Shown here piece by piece: positions 29,649-39,451 of a DNA stretch of 64,000 nt. The position numbers and the translations under genes were made by a program. The stretch is from assembly GCA_016722285.1 (NCBI GenBank), contig JADKGI010000006.1:194405-258404 (forward strand). The letters are read 5' to 3'. The stretch's first letter is position 1, and each line of letters begins with the position of its first letter. The notes under the pieces are model-generated. The model was not told the origin of the DNA, did not search any database, and saw only the letters and a list, made by a program, of their open reading frames with translations. The DNA comes from Saprospiraceae bacterium. Lineage in GTDB: Bacteria; Bacteroidota; Bacteroidia; Chitinophagales; Saprospiraceae.

Positions 29649-31305
29649 TTACTTATTATGAATATCTTTTACTGCACGCCCTGATGGGTCATTCATGTTT
29701 CTGAATGTTTCATCCCATTCCAAAGCCACCGGTGAACTACAAGCTACAGACGGAACAGAAGGAACACAAAGCGCAGCTGATTTGGACGGGAAATGCGATT
29801 GAAATATACTTCTGTAATAGTATTCTTCTTTGGATGAAGGCGTTTGATCAGGAAATTTGAATGCCGCATTTGCCAGCTGATCATCTGTGACCTTATTCTG
29901 AACCAGCTCTTTAAGGGTGTCAATCCAACTGTACCCGACACCATCACTGAATTGCTCTTTTGTCTCCAGACTATACTTTCAGGGAGCATATCTTCAAATG
30001 CTTTCCTGAGTACCCATTTTTCAATCCTACCATTTCGCGGTAGTTTATCTTCCGGGTTGATCCTCATGGCAACATCCATGAATTCTTTGTCAAGAAACGG
30101 AACCCTTCCTTCTACTCCCCATGCAGCTAAAGATTTATTAGCACGCAGATTATCATAAAGATGCAGTTTGTCTAACTTCCGGACAGTTTCTTCATGGAGG
30201 GCTTTAGCATGCGGAGCTTTATGAAAATAGAGATATCCACCGAATATTTCATCGCTTCCTTCGCCACTGAGTACCATTTTGATGCCCATAGATTTTATAA
30301 CTCTGGCCATAAGAAACATAGGAGTGGATGCCCTTATCGTCGTAATATCGTATGTCTCAAGATGATATATAACATCTCTTATAGCGTCCAGGCCTTCCTG
30401 AATGGTAAAGTTTATTTCATGATGGATTGAACCTATATGTTCTGCTACTTTGCGTGCTGCAATAAGGTCAGGAGCACCTGGTAAACCTACTGCAAATGAA
30501 TGTAGCTGAGGATACCAGGCTTCATTTTTATCCTCTGTCTCAACCCGACGAGAAGCGAATTTCTTAGCTACAGCTGAAATGATTGATGAATCCAATCCAC
30601 CGGACAATAAAACTCCGTAAGGAACATCACTCATTAATTGTCTGTGAACCGCATCTTCAAGCCCTTTCCTTAAAGCGGCAATTTCTGTTTTATTTTCTTT
30701 TACATTTTCAAATTCCATCCAATCCCTTGAATACCATTTTTTAGGTCCTTTGTCTTTTGAATAATAGTAATGTCCCGGAGGGAAAACCTCAATCTTGTTG
30801 CATACCCCTTCCAGAGCTTTTAACTCAGATGCCACATAATATTGGCCATATTCATCCCAACCATGATACAATGGAATGATGCCCATATGGTCACGACTTA
30901 TAAGAAAAATGTCATTTTCGATGTCGTATAGAGCAAAACCGAAAATTCCATTCAGGTCTTCAAGAAATGAAGCTCCCTTATCACGATATAAGGCCAGTAT
31001 AACTTCACAGTCTGATTTGGTTAGAAAATTGTATTTCCCTTCATATTTTTTTCGGATATCACCGTGGTTATAGATCTCTCCGTTTACAGCCAAAACTACT
31101 TTCTTATCGTCTGTATAAAGAGGCTGTCCGCCAGATTGAGGGTCCACTATTGCAAGTCGTTCATGAGCCAAAATAGAGTTCTCACCACAATATATCCCTG
31201 ACCAATCCGGACCCCGATGTCTGACTTTTTGGCCATATTTATAGCTTGCGATCTCATGCTCTCATCAGACTTCTTTACATTAAAAATACCAACAATTCCA
31301 CACAT
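29649..31305 (-). CDS. asnB: asparagine synthase (glutamine-hydrolysing), two frameshifts
   Basis: Makes asparagine from aspartate, glutamine and ATP. True start ATG 31305 gives MCGIVGIFNVKKSDE, with Cys2 as the glutaminase nucleophile. A one-base loss at TTTTT 31226-31230 then separates it from HRGPDWSGIYCGEN, which runs on through LAHERLAIVDPQSGGQPL. The synthase domain has the ATP pyrophosphatase loop LLSGGLDSSII and GEGSDEIFGGYLYFH. A second loss at TTTT 29958-29961 diverts the end; corrected, it reads WRQKEQFSDGVGYSWID and continues to VKDIHNK and a stop at 29649. The restored length of about 552 residues equals E. coli AsnB (554). Monocistronic, convergent with pyrB. Confidence 0.93.
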
Positions 31306-31640
31306 AAATTTTATAATTTATTCTAAAACTAATTATTTCTTAACATTGACAAATGCAATTTATATATTCCAAATACTTTACTGAGAATACGGGCTGGGAA
31401 AGGCCCTTAAAAAAATGCAGGACAAAGGTAAATTGAATAAATGTTATAATTGAATGAAATGTCAATATTATTTTAATAATATTGATAATATCTAAGATTA
31501 TATATAATTATTTGAATAAATTCTAACTAATATACTATAATGCTATATATTGTTTAATTAATAAATAGAGCATTTCTTAATACCTTTTAATGTAAAGGCA
31601 CAATACATTGGAGTCATATGGATATACATGTTTTGTAATT
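31306..31640. other. intergenic between divergent asnB and phosphatase genes
   Basis: 335 AT-rich bases. A short imperfect hairpin (GGGC..GCCC) lies near 31391-31412, but no T run follows it in either direction. The asnB promoter must lie here; I see no exact TAnnTTTG on the minus strand. Confidence 0.35.
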
Positions 31641-31670
31641 TTTGCTTCACAAAAAAATATCGTAGGTTTG
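31641..31670 (+). promoter_or_regulatory. promoter of the PP2C phosphatase gene run
   Basis: TTTG at 31641-31644, 18-base spacer, TAGGTTTG at 31663-31670. The ATG follows only 4 bases later (31675), so the mRNA would begin at or very near the start codon, that is, leaderless. Confidence 0.55.
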
Positions 31671-31674
31671 CTTT

Positions 31675-32898
31675 ATGAATCGTGAACTTGTGATACTAGA
31701 AAAACTAGAAAAAGAATTAAGTCTTAAACAGCTACAGATTAAGTCACTACTTACTATTACTCAGGCAATTAATGACAATGTCTCAGCAGAAGGACTTTTT
31801 AATATGTATAAGTCATTTTTAAGCTGGGAAATGGGTATAGAAAAAATGGCACTTTTCGTAATTGAAGATCAGGGATGGGAATGTACGGCATCAATAAATT
31901 TTAACAAGGAAGGCATAGATGAAATGGTTCCATTGTTGCTCAACCATAAAAGGCTTTATACCATTAAAAATAGTGATAATGCCCGTTTTTTCGGCTTTGA
32001 TATAATCATACCTGTCTTTCATAAAGAGCTACCGATTGCATACTCAATCATAGGTGGTATAAAGGAAAAAGATGATCTGTACAATAAAATTCAATTCATC
32101 ACTACAATAACAAATATCATAGCTGTTGCTATTGAAAATAAAAGGTTGTTTAAAAAACAATTGGCCCAGGAGAGATATAGCCGTGAAATGGAGCTTGCTT
32201 CTCAGGTTCAGCAAATGTTGATTCCGGAGAAACTACCCGTTGAAGAAAAGTTTGCTTTATCCAAAATCTATAAACCACATTTTAATATAGGAGGTGATTA
32301 TCTTGATTTTATAAGATTTGACAAAGATAGGTTTGCTTTTTGCATCGCTGATATATCTGGTAAAGGTGTCTCGGCAGCTCTGCTTATGGCAAATTTTCAA
32401 GCTATGATCCAATCTTTGATATTTCAATACCGGGATTTAGAAACATTTGTCTTTGCTTTGAACCAGTCTGTCTATAGAATTACCAAAAGTGACAGATATA
32501 TTACGTTCTTTGTAGCTGAGATAGATGTCAAACAGAAAACGCTCAGATATGTTAATGCCGGTCATTATCCACCATTATTAAAAATGAATGGATCAGTAAC
32601 AAAGCTGGATAAAGGATGTTCTTTTATAGGTGCATTTGAAAAGCTTAATGATATTAAAGAGGAAAAGATATCATTAATGGATAATGCCATGATTGTCAGC
32701 TTTACTGATGGCCTTCCGGATTTAAAGAATGAAAAGGATGAGTATTTTAATGATGCAATCCTGGAAAAATTTCTTGACCAAAATTATATGCTTGATCCGG
32801 AATCATTTAATCAGAAACTTTTAGCCGAAATAAATCGTTTCAGAGGAGGTATAGAGATATCTGATGATATAGCTGTTTTGACATGTAAAATTTATTAA
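31675..32898 (+). CDS. GAF-like plus SpoIIE/RsbU-type PP2C serine phosphatase
   Basis: A 407-residue cytoplasmic signalling phosphatase. Residues about 1-150 look like a GAF-type sensor (no heme or ligand motif recognised), and a short helix (AQERYSREMELASQVQQML) links it to the metal-dependent phosphatase domain. Conserved PP2C motifs are GGDYLDF, FCIADISGKGVSAALLMA, YVNAGHYPPLL and MIVSFTDGLPDL. RsbU-like enzymes dephosphorylate anti-anti-sigma proteins, but no STAS or HPK-type anti-sigma gene is adjacent, so the target is unknown. It is the first gene of a tight same-strand run: the TM2 protein follows after 18 bases. Confidence 0.85.
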   Translation: MNRELVILEKLEKELSLKQLQIKSLLTITQAINDNVSAEGLFNMYKSFLSWEMGIEKMALFVIEDQGWECTASINFNKEGIDEMVPLLLNHKRLYTIKNSDNARFFGFDIIIPVFHKELPIAYSIIGGIKEKDDLYNKIQFITTITNIIAVAIENKRLFKKQLAQERYSREMELASQVQQMLIPEKLPVEEKFALSKIYKPHFNIGGDYLDFIRFDKDRFAFCIADISGKGVSAALLMANFQAMIQSLIFQYRDLETFVFALNQSVYRITKSDRYITFFVAEIDVKQKTLRYVNAGHYPPLLKMNGSVTKLDKGCSFIGAFEKLNDIKEEKISLMDNAMIVSFTDGLPDLKNEKDEYFNDAILEKFLDQNYMLDPESFNQKLLAEINRFRGGIEISDDIAVLTCKIY

Positions 32899-32916
32899 AT
32901 ATGGATTTTATTGAAT

Positions 32917-33756
32917 ATGGTACCAAAAAATAAAGTAACTGCTGCTATGCTGGCTTTTTTTACCGGCTTCATGGGCGGGCACAAGCTGTATTTGGGTCAT
33001 ACAGGCGGTTTTATCGGTTTGATGATCCTGTTGATTGTTTCTATCAATGTAGGAATTCCTATTTCATTATTTGTGGGTGTAATGCAAGGCATTAGACTAC
33101 TAAATATGAGCGAACAGGATTTTGATAAAAGATACAACAGAGGCTATGTCCAGATAAAAAGAGGGCCTTTGGAGGCAAGACGCGATGCTCAAATGGAGAA
33201 ATATGAGCAGATTCCGGTGAATAAGCAACGCAGATCAAGTGGTGGGTCCAATCCTGTAAATGTTTTGAGGGCAAACCCATATAAAAATAGTGGTATAAAA
33301 AAATATAAAGACTTTGATCTTGAAGATGCTATTGTAGATTTTAGGAAGGGCTTGGAGATTGCACCAAATGATGTAGCGCTCCATTTTAATATTGCGTGTG
33401 CATATTCTCTTACAGAGAAAAAATCATTGGCTTATCATCATTTAAGCCGGGCAGTTTCTTTGGGTTTAAAGGATTTAGATCGGATTTTAAGTCATGACGA
33501 CCTTGCATTTGTACGAATACAACCCGAGTTTGAAAAATTCAAAAGTAGCGGATTTAGAGTAAACCCCTTTACATCTTTTCAGGATTCAGAGGCAACTTCA
33601 AGCCAGCAAGAAGCTGAAAAAGTACTTTCAGAACAGTCTCCTGATATGGATGATAAATTATTGGCTCAACTTAATAAATTATCACAATTAAGAAAAAAAG
33701 GTATTTTGTCCGAGGATGAATTTATATTTGAGCGAAAAAAAATTATCAGAATATAA
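32917..33756 (+). CDS. TM2-domain membrane protein with TPR-like and SHOCT regions
   Basis: A 279-residue protein with an unusual layout. N-terminal TM2/NINE domain: two membrane helices around AMLAFFTGFMGGHKLYLGH and GGFIGLMILLIVSINVGI. Then a basic linker, then a TPR-like helical pair (about residues 125-185, IVDFRKGLEIAPNDVALHFN), and a C-terminal SHOCT-type motif (LAQLNKLSQLRKKGILSEDEF). I chose ATG 32917 (MVPKNKVTAAM) rather than the TTG two codons earlier. The stop overlaps the next CBS gene by 41 bases, suggesting translational coupling. Function unknown; TM2 proteins sit in the inner membrane. Confidence 0.75.
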   Translation: MVPKNKVTAAMLAFFTGFMGGHKLYLGHTGGFIGLMILLIVSINVGIPISLFVGVMQGIRLLNMSEQDFDKRYNRGYVQIKRGPLEARRDAQMEKYEQIPVNKQRRSSGGSNPVNVLRANPYKNSGIKKYKDFDLEDAIVDFRKGLEIAPNDVALHFNIACAYSLTEKKSLAYHHLSRAVSLGLKDLDRILSHDDLAFVRIQPEFEKFKSSGFRVNPFTSFQDSEATSSQQEAEKVLSEQSPDMDDKLLAQLNKLSQLRKKGILSEDEFIFERKKIIRI

Positions 33757-34438
33757 TACAATATTAAATATAAAGGATTTGATAGCGAATGAACTGATAT
33801 CCCAAACTCTATTTCCGGTACAGACTTCTGATACAGGAGAAGAAGTACTTCAGCAAATGCAGGTGTATCATGTCAGGCACCTTCCCATTGTAAATCATGA
33901 ACAATTGCTGGGAGTAATCTCCGAAGATGATATTCTGATTCATGAAATTAAGGAAGCTATCGGAACGTACAGATTGTCTTTCTTGCGTCCCTATGTTATC
34001 GAAAATGAGCATTTATTTGAGGTAATGACTAAGATGGGTAGATTCCAGTTGACGGTGATTCCGGTAATTGATAAGGAAGAAAATTATCTGGGAGTCATCA
34101 CAATGGAAGATTTACTTCAATATTTTGCTACTCACTTTTCATTTGCCGACCCCGGTAGTATAATAGTAATAGAATCAGCCCGTGGACATTATTCTTTAGC
34201 TGAAATAGCGCGCGTTGCTGAATCTGAAGACATTACAATTTTGAGTAGTTTTATTAATAGCATTCCAGACACAAACCGCATTTATATAACTTTAAAACTA
34301 AATCGTCAGGATGTGGCCGGTTTTAAGGCAACTCTTGAGCGCTTCGGATATGAAGTATCAGCATCATTTTCTGAAATGGAATATCATGACGGACTCAAAG
34401 ACAGATTTGATTCTTTGATGTCGTATCTCAACATCTGA
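33716..34438 (+). CDS. CBS-domain protein
   Basis: A 240-residue soluble protein. Two CBS motifs form a nucleotide-sensing pair in the first 140 residues (DTGEEVLQQMQVYHVRHLPIV.. and VMTKMGRFQLTVIPVIDKEEN, GVITMEDLLQYFA). The C-terminal 90 residues resemble an ACT-like fold (SIIVIESARGHYSLAEIARV). In other Bacteroidota this type of protein often sits near nad kinase and bam genes. The ATG start overlaps the TM2 gene by 41 bases and no better downstream ATG exists. Its stop overlaps the next start (TGATG), so the two are coupled. Ligand unknown, perhaps an adenine nucleotide. Confidence 0.82.
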   Translation: MNLYLSEKKLSEYNTILNIKDLIANELISQTLFPVQTSDTGEEVLQQMQVYHVRHLPIVNHEQLLGVISEDDILIHEIKEAIGTYRLSFLRPYVIENEHLFEVMTKMGRFQLTVIPVIDKEENYLGVITMEDLLQYFATHFSFADPGSIIVIESARGHYSLAEIARVAESEDITILSSFINSIPDTNRIYITLKLNRQDVAGFKATLERFGYEVSASFSEMEYHDGLKDRFDSLMSYLNI

Positions 34439-35862
34439 TGTTATGGTTTCTGAAAAATAGTTTAATCAGAAATTCTATTTGTGCAGGCTTTGCTTTAATA
34501 GCATTAATTGCTCATGTCAATGGTCAAAGAGATTTTGTAATCCTGGATAGTATTCTTATACATGGAAATAAAAAAACTCGCAGAAATGTAATACTCCATG
34601 AAATAGATTTTCATTCCGGAGACACGATTTCTTTACAAATGCTATCAGGTAAATTAATTTCCATTGAGAAAAGATTACAGAGTATTGGGATTTTTACTGC
34701 TGCTAAGATCAATGTAAAGAACTGGAAAACTGATGTAAATATTTGCAACATCGACATAACTGTTCAGGAGAATTGGTATTTGTATCCATATATAATCTTT
34801 GAACTTGCAGACAGAAACTTTAATGTTTGGAGAAAAGAGCAAAATTACAGTTTTGCTAGGGTAAACTATGGATTAGCACTAAATCACATCAATCTTACAG
34901 GCAATAAGGACAAGCTAAAGATTAAAATTCAGCGGGGATTTACAAAAAAATATGAAGTCACGTACGATTTTCCTTATTTAAAAAACAAATGGGGTATATT
35001 TTTCAATTATTTATATTCTGAAAACAGAGAGATTGCTTACAAAACGTTGAACAATAAGCTTGTTTTTTATAAAAAGCCTGATGATGGCAAACTTTTTTTC
35101 AGGCATAGAGCAGGAATTGGTGTAACCCACCGAACTAATGCCCAAACAAATCAAATTTTAAAGATTGAATATCTAACTGCAACGGTTGATTCTGTTATTT
35201 CCGGAGATCTTAATCCTGATTATTTTGGAGCTGGTAGATTAGCACTGAATTATCCTTCGTTGGATTATTTGTTCAGATATAACAATACTATTTATCCACA
35301 GTATCCAACAGGAGGTTACGACATTGAGCTAAATTTCAGAAAGGAAGGGTTGGGTGTTTTGAATAAAACCAATAATACATGGATTTCTTTTAGTTTTGAA
35401 AAACATTCATCACTAAATAATCGCTTTGTGTTAAGTAATCGTATGAAATTGAAATACAATTTTCAAAACACTGTTTTACCTTATTTCCTAAATTATAGCA
35501 TAGGATATAACAATGACAATATCGCTGGTTATCAGTTATACGTTATAGATGGAAGGAACTTCATCATTTCAAATAATGCCATCAAATACAGATTATTAGA
35601 TAAAGATATCAATTTAGGGGATAACCTGCCAAGGCAACTCAAAATAATGAACTTTAAAATATATTCCAGATTTAATTTTGATTTAGGGTATGCGAGCGAT
35701 CCGGCTTATGGTAAAAATAACTTTTTGACCAATAAATTAAATTATGGATATGGGCCATCCTTTGATATTATTATTTTCAATAATGTAGCTTTAAGTTGTC
35801 AATATGGAATTACAGGATTTGGGGACAAAGGGTTTTTCTTTGAAAGCGGCGTCAATTTTTAA
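34438..35862 (+). CDS. Omp85/BamA-TamA-like outer-membrane protein with POTRA domain
   Basis: A 474-residue protein with a signal anchor or signal peptide (to about AHVNGQ, residue 30), one POTRA-like domain (ILIHGNKKTRRNVILHEIDF through IDITVQENWYLYP), and a C-terminal barrel rich in alternating strands, ending in GFFFESGVNF with the terminal phenylalanine typical of outer-membrane barrels. It is much shorter than canonical BamA (usually five POTRAs), so it belongs among the single-POTRA Omp85-like proteins, possibly lipid or protein translocators. It is coupled to the CBS gene by a TGATG overlap, and followed by the CocE-type hydrolase. Confidence 0.8.
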   Translation: MLWFLKNSLIRNSICAGFALIALIAHVNGQRDFVILDSILIHGNKKTRRNVILHEIDFHSGDTISLQMLSGKLISIEKRLQSIGIFTAAKINVKNWKTDVNICNIDITVQENWYLYPYIIFELADRNFNVWRKEQNYSFARVNYGLALNHINLTGNKDKLKIKIQRGFTKKYEVTYDFPYLKNKWGIFFNYLYSENREIAYKTLNNKLVFYKKPDDGKLFFRHRAGIGVTHRTNAQTNQILKIEYLTATVDSVISGDLNPDYFGAGRLALNYPSLDYLFRYNNTIYPQYPTGGYDIELNFRKEGLGVLNKTNNTWISFSFEKHSSLNNRFVLSNRMKLKYNFQNTVLPYFLNYSIGYNNDNIAGYQLYVIDGRNFIISNNAIKYRLLDKDINLGDNLPRQLKIMNFKIYSRFNFDLGYASDPAYGKNNFLTNKLNYGYGPSFDIIIFNNVALSCQYGITGFGDKGFFFESGVNF

Positions 35863-35948
35863 AATTAACTTTTTATCTAAATATTTTATGAATGCTGAGG
35901 AGTGTTATATCTTTACTCATCAGCAAAATGTTTGTAAGTATTATATTA

Positions 35949-37852
35949 TGAAAGATTTATTATTGCGGATTTCTTTTTCTTTTACCTTCTTACTGACTAT
36001 GTATCTTCCTCTAACTGCTCAGACATCCTTCCCACAGGATTCAGCATGGATTGTGAATAATTATATCAAGCAGGAAATAATGATTCCCATGCGGGATGGT
36101 GTTAAGTTATTTACATCCGTTTATATGCCAAAAGATAATAGTGAGTCACACCCAATTTTGATGAGCCGCACACCATATTCCTGCGCTCCATATGGGGAAA
36201 CTTCTTTCAAATCATTTTGGGACAATCACTGGAAGAATTATATGCGTCGTAACTATATTATCATAATTCAGGATGTCAGAGGCAAATGGATGAGTGAAGG
36301 CGAATTTGTTGATATTCGTCCTTTCAGGGAAAATAAAAAGAATTCTGAAACAGATGACGCATCCGATACTTACGATACTATAGATTGGCTAATCAATAAT
36401 CTCCCCTATAATAACAAAAGAGTCGGTATTATGGGCACATCATATCCAGGATTTTATTCCACAATGGCGGCTTTATGCGGACACCCATCTCTTGTTGCGG
36501 TTAGTCCTCAGGCACCGGTGACTGATTGGTTTATGGGTGATGACTTCCACCACAATGGTGCATTTTTTATAATGGATGCCTTCTCATTCTACTCATCTTT
36601 TGGAAAACCTAGACTGAAACCTGTAAAATCGGGACCTTCAGAGTTTGATTTTTCAACAAAAGATGCTTATAAATTTTATTTGCAGGCAGGCACCACAAAA
36701 AAGTTGGGGCAACTGATCGGTGATAGTATCCGATTTTGGCACGAATTAATTAAGCATCCTGACTATGATGACTGGTGGAAAGCCCGAAATGTAAGAAACT
36801 TCGTAAATAATATCCCGGAGCATACTGCAACGCTTGTAGTAGGTGGCTTATTTGATGCTGAAGATTGTTTCGGAGCCTGGCACACATATGAAGCGATTGA
36901 GAAAAAATCAAAAAATAACAACAGGCTTGTTATGGGACCCTGGAGTCATGGCCAATGGAGCCGCGGAGAAGGCAATATGCTTGGAAATGTAAAATTTGGT
37001 AGCAATACTTCCTGGTATTATCAGAATGAAATTGAAATACCATTTTTTATTCATCATCTTGAAAACAGGGCAAATATAGATGACCTTGCCGAAGCTACAA
37101 TTTTTTTTACAGGCGAAAATCAATGGCGACATTTGCCAGAATGGCCTTTGAAAAATGTAATCAATACGCCAATATACTTTTTGGATAAGGAGAAATTGAG
37201 TTGGTCATCTCCAAAAGATAAAATGAGTTTTTCAGAATATACAAGCGATCCAAACAAACCGGTACCTTATACTGAAGATGTACACTTCAGAAGGACGACT
37301 TCATATATGACAGATGATCAACGGTTTGCAAATCGCAGACCGGATGTATTAAGCTTTAGTTCTGATATATTGACATCTGATGTGACAATAGCGGGAACAG
37401 TGGTTGCAGATCTGGTTACAAGTATTTCTACCACGGATGCAGATTTTGTTGTTAAAATTATAGACGTTTTTCCAAGTGATTTTAAATATTTCAGTGATAA
37501 AATTAACGAGAGCAGAGACTTTGAAAAATCATACCCTATGGGTGATTATCAGATGCTGGTCAGAGGTGAAATAATGCGAGGGCGATATAGAAAAAGTTTT
37601 GAAAAGCCGGAACCATTTGAGCCGGGCAACTTTGAAAAGTAAAATTTGAACTACCAGACGTAGCTCATACCTTTAAAAGGACATCGTCTTATGATACAGA
37701 TTCAAAGTACCTGGTTTCCATTAAGTGATAGAAATCCACAAAAATTTGTGGATGTTTATAATGCCGATGAAAGCGATTATCAAAAAGCTAATATAAGAAT
37801 TTGGCATGATTCTAACAATACATCAAAGATTATTTTACCAATAATAAAGTAA
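35949..37852 (+). CDS. CocE/NonD-type X-Pro dipeptidyl-peptidase family hydrolase (two frameshifts)
   Basis: Exported serine hydrolase or peptidase of the CocE/NonD family. It has a signal peptide from ATG 35949 (MKDLLLRISFSFTFLLTMYL..PLTAQ). The catalytic triad is visible as Ser in GTSYPGFYS, Asp in GGLFDAEDCFG and His in GPWSHGQWSRG, followed by the C-terminal jelly-roll domain. The open frame ends at 37642, but the family C-terminus continues in other frames. A missing A in AAAA 37635-37638 joins FEK to VKFELPDVAHTF, and a change at AAAA 37675-37678 joins this to GHRLMIQIQSTWFPLSDRNP, running to the stop at 37852. Restored length is about 634 residues, normal. A start further upstream would precede the signal peptide and is rejected. 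Confidence 0.87.
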
Positions 37853-37864
37853 ACAAAACACACA

Positions 37865-39388
37865 ATGGGAAAAGTAAATATAAAAGATTCTAAACAGCAA
37901 AATAAAAAGCAAACTGTGTCACAAGAAAAATTAGAAAAATCTTTGTTGGCAGAACGGATTACTAAAGTCTTTTATACTAGTGCTGAGTGTTTTCCAATGG
38001 CAAAAGTCGGAGGATTAGCAGACGTGGTGGGTTCTCTACCGAAATATTTAAGAAAGATAGGTGTTGAAGCAAGCGTTGTTATACCTAAATATGATATGCC
38101 ATGGTATGAAGGAAAACATTACCGAATTGCTCATATGGGCCATTTTCATTTGAATCACGAATATTTATATTTTGAAGTTCGATACTATATAGGAGATCAA
38201 TTGGGATTTCCTTTTTACAGTATTCACATTCCTTCAAAATTTGACAGACCAGGAGTATATGCAGGAAAAGATGGAAATTTTTTTGGTGATGAAATTGAAA
38301 GGAATATAGCATTTCAACGGGCTTTCCTGACCTGGCTTAGAGATAGTCAGGTAGAAGTTGACATAGTTCATTGTCACGATCACCATACCGGCCTCATTCC
38401 ATTTATGATGAAATATGCATATGAGTTCAGATCATTGGCTCATATTCCAAGTGTGTTTACCATCCACAATGAGCGGTATCAAGGGGCTTTTGGGTGGAGT
38501 AAACAAGGACTTTTACCTGAATTTGATAATTGGAAGAGTGGTCTTTTGGAATGGAATAATGTGATAAACCCCCTTTCATCAGCTGTGAGGTGTGCACATA
38601 AAGTAACCACTGTATCACCCAATTATATGAACGAGTTGATGTATGATTCCTATGGACTTGAGGATTTATTCAGATCTGAACACTGGAAATGCCAGGGCAT
38701 ATTGAATGGTATTGACAATGATGTCTGGGATCCTGCGACTGATCCTATGATAGAATATCATCTCCAAGGCGATATAGTACATTACAAGAAAGCAAATAAA
38801 AATGTTCTTTGTGAAATGGCGGGCTTTGATCCGGAACTACCATTATTTGGATTTATTGGAAGATTGGTACTTGAAAAAGGGGCTGAATTTATTGCCGGTA
38901 TTATCGATACCTGGCTTTCACAGCATCGAAATGCAAATTTTATAATATTAGGAACCGGCGATAAGAGCATTGAATCCACATTACAAACAGTTGCATACAG
39001 GTACCCTTCCAATGTCGCATGTATGCTTACGTACAATGAAGCCATGTCTCATAAAATTTACGCCGGTGCAGATTTTTTGCTGATGCCTTCCAGGGTTGAG
39101 CCATGTGGACTCAATCAGATGTTCGCTATGCGATATGGCACTTTGCCTATCGTAAGGACAACTGGCGGATTGAAAGATAGTGTCCGGGATATTTCTGAGG
39201 ATGGCGGTGTAGGAATCAGATTTGATTACATGATATTTGATCAAATGATTTTCTCTGTTTGGAGAGCATACGAATTGTTCTATAATACAGAATTCAAAAA
39301 TCAATGTGTTGTCAATGCCATGGTACTTGATTATTCCTGGGATGCGTCAGCTGAAAAGTATAAACTGATATATCTGTCCCTCAAATAA
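37865..39388 (+). CDS. glgA: glycogen/starch synthase (GT5)
   Basis: Extends alpha-1,4-glucan from ADP- or UDP-glucose. After a lysine-rich 30-residue N-terminal extension come the sugar-nucleotide motif FPMAKVGGLADVVGSLPKYL, VDIVHCHDHHTGLIPF, VSPNYMNELM, GILNGIDNDVWDPATD, FIGRLVLEKGAEFI and the C-terminal PSRVEPCGLNQMFAMRYGT. The first lysine of the KxGGL motif is present. The 507-residue length is a little over the usual 480, because of the extension. The ATG is 12 bases past the corrected stop of the CocE-type gene. No other glycogen gene is in the window. Intact. Confidence 0.9.
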   Translation: MGKVNIKDSKQQNKKQTVSQEKLEKSLLAERITKVFYTSAECFPMAKVGGLADVVGSLPKYLRKIGVEASVVIPKYDMPWYEGKHYRIAHMGHFHLNHEYLYFEVRYYIGDQLGFPFYSIHIPSKFDRPGVYAGKDGNFFGDEIERNIAFQRAFLTWLRDSQVEVDIVHCHDHHTGLIPFMMKYAYEFRSLAHIPSVFTIHNERYQGAFGWSKQGLLPEFDNWKSGLLEWNNVINPLSSAVRCAHKVTTVSPNYMNELMYDSYGLEDLFRSEHWKCQGILNGIDNDVWDPATDPMIEYHLQGDIVHYKKANKNVLCEMAGFDPELPLFGFIGRLVLEKGAEFIAGIIDTWLSQHRNANFIILGTGDKSIESTLQTVAYRYPSNVACMLTYNEAMSHKIYAGADFLLMPSRVEPCGLNQMFAMRYGTLPIVRTTGGLKDSVRDISEDGGVGIRFDYMIFDQMIFSVWRAYELFYNTEFKNQCVVNAMVLDYSWDASAEKYKLIYLSLK

Positions 39389-39451
39389 GGATTAAAATGA
39401 TATGGATGGAAATATTTTGTACTTTTTAGCCTTTATTAAAAATGAAGTAAG

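Noticed and set aside
31391..31412. GGGC...GCCC hairpin upstream of asnB
   Set aside because: Short, with no T run after it on either strand; not a convincing terminator or attenuator.
35804..35948. Upstream extension of the CocE-type ORF
   Set aside because: Overlaps the end of the Omp85-like gene and would bury the signal peptide that begins at 35949.
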